Shown here: piece after piece, positions 6,025 through 10,639 of the stretch | Numbering within the stretch: position 1 is the stretch's first letter | How the letters are laid out: every line of letters starts with the position of its first letter | Source of the DNA: an uncultured Erysipelotrichaceae bacterium | Lineage (GTDB): Bacteria; Bacillota_I; Bacilli_A; RF39; UBA660 | NCBI GenBank assembly: GCA_902782915.1 | Contig: CACZOV010000009.1 | Coordinates: forward strand, 1 to 10,639 | Reading direction: 5' to 3' | Length of the DNA: 10,639 nt | Position numbers and translations under genes: made by a program | The notes under the pieces: generated by a model | The model's database searches: none | What the model was told of the DNA's origin: nothing | The model's input: the letters and a program-made list of their open reading frames with translations, nothing else

Positions 6025-6814
6025 TAAAAATGGTGAAATTAAAAAAATTGAAAAAGAAAATTGTAATGATCAAATAAAAAGTATTCGCGATCTTGTAGAA
6101 AATATATGTTTAAGATATGAAATGAATAATCCAAGAGTATTTGGAAGTATTATTTCTTATGATCTTGCTGATCTTGCAATAGAAGATTCTTTATTCGGAG
6201 AGAAAAAAACTTATATATTAACAATTCCAATTATAGATTCTAAAGAAGTAACTGTTAGAGTACTTGGACAATTAAAATCAGATGTATTTCTAGTTCAAAA
6301 AGATACGGAAGTTCATTATAAAAGAATTTATGAAAACTTTAAAAAAGGTATCTTTTTAGAGAAGATTAATACTTTAGATGAAGAAAACTTTGCAACTGTC
6401 AAAGAAGGTGGAGTTGAATATGTAATTTATAAGTTTAGACTTATTAAGAAAACATTAGAAGAAGAATATAATGTTAATATCTTATTTAAAACTTTAAAAG
6501 GAGATCCGTTTGTAGAAAGTTTATTTGCTGATAAATTAATAAATAGTAATATTAACTTTTCAGATATAAATTCTTTATATGCAACTATTTTTCATGTATT
6601 AAATTGTAGTGATGCATATTTAAAAATAGTAAATGAAACAACCAATGAAATGATTATAACTAAATCTAAAGATTTAATTGAATATCGAAAAAAAAGTTAT
6701 GATGAAGAGATCTATTATGTAAATGGAAATTGTTATATTACAAAAATTCTTGAAGGTGAAAATGAATCTATTAAAAAAGTATTAAAATTAGTAAGAGGAG
6801 AAGAAAATGAGTGA
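6002..6814 (+). CDS. Unknown soluble protein encoded between xseA and xseB
   Basis: Not recognised. The 270-aa product has no signal peptide or membrane segment, so it is probably cytoplasmic. The sequence looks like a mixed alpha/beta fold: a charged N-terminus (1-25), a possible first domain (about 26-150, with strands such as TYILTIPII and TVRVLGQL, and VEYVIYKFRLI), and a second region (about 155-265) that is helical and then strand-rich. No catalytic signature stands out. The start is the ATG at 6002, six nt after GAGG (5992-5995); the ATG at 6008 is possible but farther from it. It overlaps xseA by 23 nt and xseB by 8 nt, so translation of the three is probably coupled. It ends with TGA, which supports the standard bacterial code. 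Codon use resembles its neighbours. A role linked to exonuclease VII is suggested only by position. Confidence 0.8.
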   Translation: MFMKKIIDKNGEIKKIEKENCNDQIKSIRDLVENICLRYEMNNPRVFGSIISYDLADLAIEDSLFGEKKTYILTIPIIDSKEVTVRVLGQLKSDVFLVQKDTEVHYKRIYENFKKGIFLEKINTLDEENFATVKEGGVEYVIYKFRLIKKTLEEEYNVNILFKTLKGDPFVESLFADKLINSNINFSDINSLYATIFHVLNCSDAYLKIVNETTNEMIITKSKDLIEYRKKSYDEEIYYVNGNCYITKILEGENESIKKVLKLVRGEENE

Positions 6815-7037
6815 AAAGAAAAAAGAATTAAGTTTTGAAGAAAATATTAAAAAGTTAGAATCGATTGTAAAAGAACTTGAAAGTGGTGAAGTTCCACTTG
6901 ATTCTGCAATTGAAAAATTTAATGAAGCATCTCTCATTGCAGAAATTTGTGATGAAAAATTAAAAAATGCAACTGATTCAATTAATAAAATCTTAAAAAG
7001 TGATGGCACTTTAGAAGAGTTTGTGGTAGAAGAATAA
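6807..7037 (+). CDS. xseB: Exodeoxyribonuclease VII small subunit
   Basis: Small helical accessory subunit that coats the XseA coiled-coil arm and is needed for exonuclease VII activity on single-stranded DNA. At 76 aa it has the usual family length. It shows the full XseB pattern: ELSFEENIKKLESIVKELES (7-26), then GEVPLDSAIEKFNEASLIAE, and CDEKLKNATDSINKIL near the C-terminus. The start ATG follows a strong AGAGGAG (6794-6800) placed inside the upstream unknown gene, with an 8-nt coding overlap. The next gene starts one nt after the stop. In most Bacillota xseB directly follows xseA; here 782 nt separate the end of xseA from the start of xseB. Confidence 0.95.
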   Translation: MSEKKKELSFEENIKKLESIVKELESGEVPLDSAIEKFNEASLIAEICDEKLKNATDSINKILKSDGTLEEFVVEE

Positions 7038-7038
7038 T

Positions 7039-7908
7039 ATGAGTAATTCTAAAAAGAATAAAGGAAAAAAATCCAAAAAAGTTTTAGATGGAATTAATCT
7101 ATCTTCTAAAAATAAGAATTTTGATTCTATGATTAAAGATATTCGTAAGGATGTTATAGAAGATGAACTTAAAAAAGGAAAAGAAATAGAAAATCAATCA
7201 TATATAGAATCTCGAAGTATTCATGATCAAATTCAAAGTATTATAAGTATTTTATTTACAATTATTGTTTTTATTCTTATTTTAGTTTTAATTTTTGTTC
7301 TTTATAATAATTATTTAAAGAAAGATCTAAAAAAAGAGATAGATGTTATAGAAGTATGTAAAGATTATATTAATAAAGATTATGGAATAAAAGAAGATGA
7401 TGTTTTAACGTTTATTTATAATGAACGAAGTATTATCTATAATATTTTAAAATTTGATAGTGATTCTATAACAAATAAAGATTTAATTGAATTTTCTAAA
7501 TATATTATTTGGAATAGTGATAGTGAGTACACGGAATGTATTGATGATGAATATTGCTTAGATACTAAAAAAGAAATGGATATAGAAACTCTTTACTCTA
7601 ATCTTGCATCATATTTTGATAAAGAAATAAAATATCTTAATATAAGTGACTTTAGTGATGATTTAATTCGTATCTATCAAAAAGATGATAAAGTTATTTT
7701 AACATTTAAAGAAATGGAATATGAAACTTTAAAACATGATTTAATTAAAATTGATATAAAAAATAATCAAATAGAAGTTTATTTTGCATTATCCAAAAGA
7801 ATTGGAGAACTATATAATTATATAGGATATAAAAAAGTTAATTTAAAATATAATAAAAAGAATTTTTATATAACTCATATTGAAACAAATAAAGTTAATT
7901 CAGATTAA
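7039..7908 (+). CDS. Single-pass membrane protein of unknown function, last gene of the nusB-xse block
   Basis: Not recognised. The 289-aa product has a very basic N-terminus (1-20, many Lys), a charged cytoplasmic stretch to about residue 65, and one strongly hydrophobic segment (about 68-90, with FTIIVFILILVLIFVLY). An acidic extracytoplasmic domain of about 200 residues follows, with three cysteines (107, 167 and 173), the last two close together and able to form a disulfide. The positive-inside rule gives an N-in, C-out type II topology. The start ATG lies one nt after the xseB stop and lacks a good Shine-Dalgarno sequence of its own, so it probably depends on reinitiation by ribosomes finishing xseB. 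The gene ends inside a perfect terminator hairpin. No enzymatic motif is visible. Confidence 0.8.
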   Translation: MSNSKKNKGKKSKKVLDGINLSSKNKNFDSMIKDIRKDVIEDELKKGKEIENQSYIESRSIHDQIQSIISILFTIIVFILILVLIFVLYNNYLKKDLKKEIDVIEVCKDYINKDYGIKEDDVLTFIYNERSIIYNILKFDSDSITNKDLIEFSKYIIWNSDSEYTECIDDEYCLDTKKEMDIETLYSNLASYFDKEIKYLNISDFSDDLIRIYQKDDKVILTFKEMEYETLKHDLIKIDIKNNQIEVYFALSKRIGELYNYIGYKKVNLKYNKKNFYITHIETNKVNSD

Positions 7909-7916
7909 CTTTTTTT
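7891..7916 (+). terminator. Intrinsic terminator ending the nusB-xse block
   Basis: AAAGTTAAT (7891-7899), loop TCAG, ATTAACTTT (7904-7912): a perfect 9-bp stem followed by a T-run to 7916. The stop codon (7906-7908) and the last five sense codons of the upstream gene form part of the hairpin. Confidence 0.88.
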
Positions 7917-7927
7917 CTATTAAGTAC

Positions 7928-7956
7928 TTTAAATATTTTTAAAAATATATTATAAT
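7928..7956 (+). promoter_or_regulatory. SigA-type promoter for the rhomboid gene
   Basis: TTTAAA (7928-7933; 4 of 6), a 17-bp spacer, and a perfect TATAAT (7951-7956). The -10 lies only 4 nt before AGGAGGAG (7961-7968), so the predicted start near 7963 leaves a leader of about 12 nt that still keeps GAGGAG. Confidence 0.6.
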
Positions 7957-7974
7957 CGATAGGAGGAGTTAAAA

Positions 7975-9123
7975 ATGAATACACAAATGATAAGAGAACA
8001 AGATCTAATAACTATGAAATTATTACATTATTTTATAACAATAAAAAACTATAATCCAGTTATTGTTCAAGGTGCTAAAAACGAAATCTGGCTTGAGAAT
8101 TTACAAGAAGATATAAAAATTGTTAGAATAGTTAATAATTATATTCATAATAATGAACAAATGGAATTTGATCTTTTTAAAACTAAGAGACTTGTTCATA
8201 AAATTAAAATAAAAACATTTTCTTTAAAAATGCAAGTATTAAATATATTTACTGATCTTGGAGATAATGTTGATTTTAATAAAATGAATAGTGATGATCG
8301 AGTTTATAAATATATAAATGTTAAAGATGAAAAAGATATTTTAGATAATAGTGTAATTAAAGATAATTTTTTAGATATATCAAATAATTTTGAATTTAAT
8401 GAGAATGGTTTTCATTTGTTTTTAAAAATTACTAATGATATTAATGAAAAAAATCGTGAAGAAGCTGTTAAAAATGAAGATGTATTTTCACCTAAGAAAG
8501 TTATTTTTACTTATGTATTAATTGGTATACTTGTTTTAATTTATCTTTATGAAATTGCAACTAATCAAAGTGATCGTTTTAATAATTTGTTTAGTGTATA
8601 TGGACCAAATATTCGAGCATACAAGGAATACTATCGAATTATAACAGGAGCATTTTTACATGGGGATATTTTTCATTTACTTAGCAATTGCTATGCTTTA
8701 TATATTGTTGGATCTCAAATAGAAAGTTTTTATGGTAAAAGAAAATTTTTAATTATTTATTTCTTTAGTTTAATATGTGGTAGTATGCTTAGTATAACTT
8801 TATCTAATTATGCATCAATTGGTGCGAGTGGAGCTATTTTTGGCTTAATGGGAAGCTTACTTTATTTTGGATACTATTATAGGGTTTACTTAGGAAGTAC
8901 TTGGAAACGAAATATTTTGCCTGTTGTTATTATTAATCTTTTATTTAGTTTTACACCTGGAATAGATTTATTTGGACATCTTGGAGGTCTTATTGGAGGA
9001 ATTCTTATTAGTATGGCTTTGGGTGTAAAATATAAAGAAAAAAGAAGCGATCATATAAATGGAATTATTCTTTCAATCATTTTTTTAGGATTTTTAATTT
9101 ATTTAGGAATTTTTATGAAGTAG
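7975..9123 (+). CDS. Rhomboid-family intramembrane serine protease
   Basis: A polytopic membrane protease that cleaves transmembrane segments of other membrane proteins. The 382-aa product has an N-terminal cytoplasmic domain of about 170 residues without membrane segments, then a rhomboid core. The first membrane helix is at about 174-194. Next come GAFLHGDIFHLLSNCYALY (His234, Asn238 of the family H-x3-N pattern), the catalytic motif GASGAIFG (Ser285) and FGHLGGLIGG (His345), the serine-histidine dyad. A last hydrophobic segment lies at about 361-381. The arrangement, cytosolic domain plus rhomboid core, is that of Bacillus GluP/YqgP, but this protein is shorter and lacks the C-terminal TPR region of YqgP. 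The start is well supported by AGGAGGAG. It is a single-gene unit with its own promoter and terminator. Substrate unknown. Confidence 0.93.
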   Translation: MNTQMIREQDLITMKLLHYFITIKNYNPVIVQGAKNEIWLENLQEDIKIVRIVNNYIHNNEQMEFDLFKTKRLVHKIKIKTFSLKMQVLNIFTDLGDNVDFNKMNSDDRVYKYINVKDEKDILDNSVIKDNFLDISNNFEFNENGFHLFLKITNDINEKNREEAVKNEDVFSPKKVIFTYVLIGILVLIYLYEIATNQSDRFNNLFSVYGPNIRAYKEYYRIITGAFLHGDIFHLLSNCYALYIVGSQIESFYGKRKFLIIYFFSLICGSMLSITLSNYASIGASGAIFGLMGSLLYFGYYYRVYLGSTWKRNILPVVIINLLFSFTPGIDLFGHLGGLIGGILISMALGVKYKEKRSDHINGIILSIIFLGFLIYLGIFMK

Positions 9124-9141
9124 TGATACTTCATTTTTTTT
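9115..9141 (+). terminator. Intrinsic terminator after the rhomboid gene
   Basis: ATGAAGTA (9115-9122), loop GTGA, TACTTCAT (9127-9134): a perfect 8-bp stem running into eight T residues (9134-9141). The last Met and Lys codons and the TAG stop (9121-9123) lie in the hairpin. Confidence 0.85.
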
Positions 9142-9151
9142 ATCATAAAAT
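9123..9151 (+). promoter_or_regulatory. Possible SigE-like promoter for the carboxypeptidase gene
   Basis: CATAAAAT (9144-9151) matches the SigE -10 consensus CATACAAT in 7 of 8 positions. GTGATACT (9123-9130), 13 bp upstream, matches the -35 in about 6 of 8 but lies inside the preceding terminator, so it may be chance. The -10 lies 4 nt before AGAGGTG, the same geometry as at spoIIP. No convincing SigA -35 was found. Confidence 0.28.
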
Positions 9152-9167
9152 TTAAAGAGGTGTTTTA

Positions 9168-10325
9168 ATGTTAAAAAGAATAGGTATATATTTATTAATG
9201 ATTATAATATTATTTAAATTAGTGGTTGTTAAAGCAGATATGAATTTAATTCCAAATGCTAAAGCGGGATTACTTATGGAAGTATCAACTGGAACTATTT
9301 TATATGAAAAAAATAGTCATGAAAAATTATCAGTTGCATCTATGACTAAGATGATGGGAATGATTTTAATAATGGAAGCACTTGATGATGGTAAAATTAG
9401 ACTTGATGAAACAGTTCGAATTTCTAAAAATGCTAGTAGTATGGGAGGATCTCAGATATGGTTATCTGAGGGAGAAGAGATGAGTGTTTCTGATCTTATA
9501 AAAGGAATTATGATGGCTAGTGCTAATGATGGTATTGTTGCAATGGCTGAAAGAGTTGGTGGTACTGAAGAAAAATTTGTTTCAATGATGAATGAAAAAG
9601 CAAAATCTTTAGGTTTAAAAGATACTAATTTTGTTAATCCTACTGGACTTGATGAAGAAAACCATTATTCTAGTGCTTATGATATGTCTATAATTGCTAA
9701 AGAATTAATTAGTCATGAAAAAATATTTGAATTTACAAGTATTTATGAAGATTATTTAAGACGTGGAACTAAAAATGAGTATTGGCTTGTTAATACCAAT
9801 AAATTAGTTAAAACTTATAATGGGGCTGATGGACTTAAAACAGGAATGACCGATAATGCTGGATATTGTATGGCTGTAACTGCTAAGAAAGACGGAATGA
9901 GAATTCTTGCAATTGTTCTAGGTGAAGAATCAGGAAAAGTTAGAAACGAAGAAACTGCTGATCTTTTAGATTATGGATTTGGAAACTATGAACTTGAAAC
10001 CATTAAGAAAAAAGGGGAAGTTTTAGGCGATATTTCTATTGATAAAGCAAATATCAAAAATATAAAAATCGTATCATCAAAAGATGTAACAGTTTTAAAG
10101 AGAAAAGGAGAAGAAAATAAAACTTATAAATCGGATGTGAGACTTAATTCTTTAAAACTTCCAATTAAAAAGGGTGAGGAAATAGGAAAACTTGTAGTTT
10201 TAGATAATTTAGGAAATCAAATAGATAAAGTATCTATTACAGTAGTAGAAGATATAAAAAAAGATAGTTTTTTAAATATATTTTTTAAAATAGTACTTGG
10301 AGTAATATCAGGAGAAATAGGTTAA
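9168..10325 (+). CDS. Secreted D-alanyl-D-alanine carboxypeptidase (PBP5/DacF-type)
   Basis: A low-molecular-weight penicillin-binding protein that removes the terminal D-Ala from peptidoglycan stem peptides outside the membrane, limiting cross-linking. At 385 aa it has the normal family length. A signal peptide (about 1-23) ends with a V-K-A site. The three active-site motifs are intact: SMTK (Ser58-Lys61), SAN (118-120) and KTG (224-226). Flanking family sequences include SQIWLSEGEEMSVSDLIKGI and NPTGLDEENHYSSAYDMS. The C-terminal beta domain (about 275-362) precedes an amphipathic hydrophobic tail (366-385) typical of PBP5 membrane attachment. The start follows AAAGAGGTG (9154-9162). In Bacillus, the relatives DacF and DacB are sporulation genes and DacA is vegetative; which one this corresponds to is not settled by sequence alone, and no spoIIA genes follow in the window. 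Confidence 0.94.
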   Translation: MLKRIGIYLLMIIILFKLVVVKADMNLIPNAKAGLLMEVSTGTILYEKNSHEKLSVASMTKMMGMILIMEALDDGKIRLDETVRISKNASSMGGSQIWLSEGEEMSVSDLIKGIMMASANDGIVAMAERVGGTEEKFVSMMNEKAKSLGLKDTNFVNPTGLDEENHYSSAYDMSIIAKELISHEKIFEFTSIYEDYLRRGTKNEYWLVNTNKLVKTYNGADGLKTGMTDNAGYCMAVTAKKDGMRILAIVLGEESGKVRNEETADLLDYGFGNYELETIKKKGEVLGDISIDKANIKNIKIVSSKDVTVLKRKGEENKTYKSDVRLNSLKLPIKKGEEIGKLVVLDNLGNQIDKVSITVVEDIKKDSFLNIFFKIVLGVISGEIG

Positions 10326-10392
10326 TATTATTAGTTATTTTCTAAAGAAATAATTATAACTAAATATAATAAAATATTAAATTTAACTAGAA

Positions 10393-10423
10393 AGAGTCTG
10401 GAATATTAATTCAGATTTTTTTT
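10393..10423 (+). terminator. Intrinsic terminator after the carboxypeptidase gene
   Basis: TCTGGAAT (10397-10404) pairs with AATTCAGA (10408-10415), with one G-U pair and loop ATT. The stem can extend through A-U and G-U pairs at 10393-10396 and is followed by eight T residues (10416-10423). It lies about 70 nt after the stop codon. Confidence 0.75.
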
Positions 10424-10573
10424 ATTAGTAAATAGATATTGAATAGAAAATAAAGAAAATTTTATTAGAAAATTAGATAAAAATATTCATCACAACATCG
10501 GTAATTATTTGATAGAACAAATGATAAATTTAGTCTTTTCTCTTGCAATAATCTAAAATAAAATATATAATTG

Positions 10574-10596
10574 AATATGAAAAACATTTTCATATT
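10574..10596. repeat. Perfect 10-bp inverted repeat
   Basis: AATATGAAAA (10574-10583) and TTTTCATATT (10587-10596) are exact inverse complements separated by ACA. No T-run follows on the plus strand, so it is not a typical terminator. A palindromic operator for a repressor of the gene beyond the window, or an mRNA hairpin, are both possible; it lies 32 nt before a TATAAT. Confidence 0.55.
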
Positions 10597-10606
10597 GAAA
10601 AAATTA

Positions 10607-10634
10607 TTGTATGTCATGAATTTAGTCTTATAAT
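10607..10634 (+). promoter_or_regulatory. Possible promoter directed out of the right end
   Basis: TTGTAT (10607-10612; 3 of 6), a 16-bp spacer, and a perfect TATAAT (10629-10634). The downstream gene is outside the window. In DNA this AT-rich, TATAAT alone is weak evidence. Confidence 0.35.
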
Positions 10635-10639
10635 ACTAA

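Larger units (their letters stand above)
10326..10639. other. Intergenic region without a recognisable gene
   Basis: These 314 bases hold a terminator, an inverted repeat and a possible promoter (listed separately). The longest open frame I found is about 50 codons on the minus strand (start near 10617). It lacks a Shine-Dalgarno sequence and its composition (Phe, Tyr, Asn, Ile) is that of translated AT-rich noncoding DNA. I see no tRNA, riboswitch or recognisable pseudogene. Confidence 0.6.

Noticed and set aside
6788..7009. Minus-strand open frame of 73 codons over xseB
   Set aside because: It is the antisense shadow of xseB, rich in Ser and Phe, with no supporting start signals.
10332..10362. 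Imperfect hairpin TAGTTAT...ATAACTA just after the carboxypeptidase gene
   Set aside because: Only 7 bp plus a weak inner stem with a bulge, no T-run; expected by chance in this base composition. The better terminator is at 10393-10423.
10468..10617. A ~50-codon minus-strand frame in the right-end region
   Set aside because: No Shine-Dalgarno sequence, no recognisable motif, and composition typical of noncoding AT-rich DNA; it also runs through the perfect palindrome.
1..10639. Mycoplasma-type genetic code (TGA read as Trp)
   Set aside because: Trp is encoded by TGG in the conserved genes, and TGA ends the gene at 6812-6814 just where xseB begins.
1..10639. A defence island, prophage or mobile element
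   Set aside because: No integrase, transposase, terminal repeats, CRISPR repeats or toxin-antitoxin pair seen; composition and gene content are uniform and mostly core Bacillota families.

Overview
The window is very AT-rich and has the gene content of a low-GC Gram-positive bacterium (Bacillota) from a spore-forming lineage. The engulfment hydrolase SpoIIP is intact with its key residues, the ribosome-binding sites are strong Bacillus-type AGGAGG/AGGTGATC sequences, and most genes belong to core Bacillota families. Tryptophan is encoded by TGG and at least one gene ends in TGA (6812-6814), so the genetic code is the standard bacterial one and not the Mycoplasma code, despite the Mollicute-like base composition. 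An uncultured, reduced-genome member of the Bacilli or a related gut lineage would fit, but the exact taxon cannot be read from the sequence.

Layout. (1) 1-1014: the 3' end of valS (valyl-tRNA synthetase), entering from the left with its KMSKS loop. It converges on a minus-strand sigma-70-family gene (1024-2091), and the two share one bidirectional terminator. (2) 2118-3428: divergent from the sigma gene come spoIIP and a small membrane protein (103 aa), preceded by a sequence resembling a SigE (mother-cell sporulation sigma) promoter. (3) 3471-3563: a terminator zone and then a promoter. (4) 3592-7916: a block of six tightly packed genes: a two-pass membrane protein of unknown function, nusB, xseA, an unknown soluble protein (270 aa), xseB, and an unknown single-pass membrane protein (289 aa). 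It ends in a strong hairpin. Genes from nusB onward overlap or nearly touch. (5) 7928-9141: a rhomboid intramembrane protease with its own promoter and terminator. (6) 9168-10423: a secreted D-Ala-D-Ala carboxypeptidase (low-molecular-weight PBP) with a terminator. (7) 10424-10639: no gene seen; it holds a perfect 10-bp inverted repeat and a possible promoter pointing out of the window.

How the genes fit together. nusB-xseA-xseB is the usual Bacillota transcription-antitermination / exonuclease VII cluster, but folD is absent and an unrecognised gene sits between the two exonuclease VII subunits, overlapping both. SpoIIP and the carboxypeptidase both act on peptidoglycan. Each is preceded by a CATAnAAT box 3-4 nt upstream of its Shine-Dalgarno sequence, which may point to shared sporulation control. 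Four terminators are built partly from the final codons of the gene they end, a sign of compact gene packing.

I found no mobile element, CRISPR array, tRNA or rRNA. The most interesting items are the sigma factor with an eroded -35-recognition helix, the unknown gene inside the exonuclease VII locus, the exact 45-residue triple repeat in XseA, and the very short predicted leaders. None of these proves a new system.
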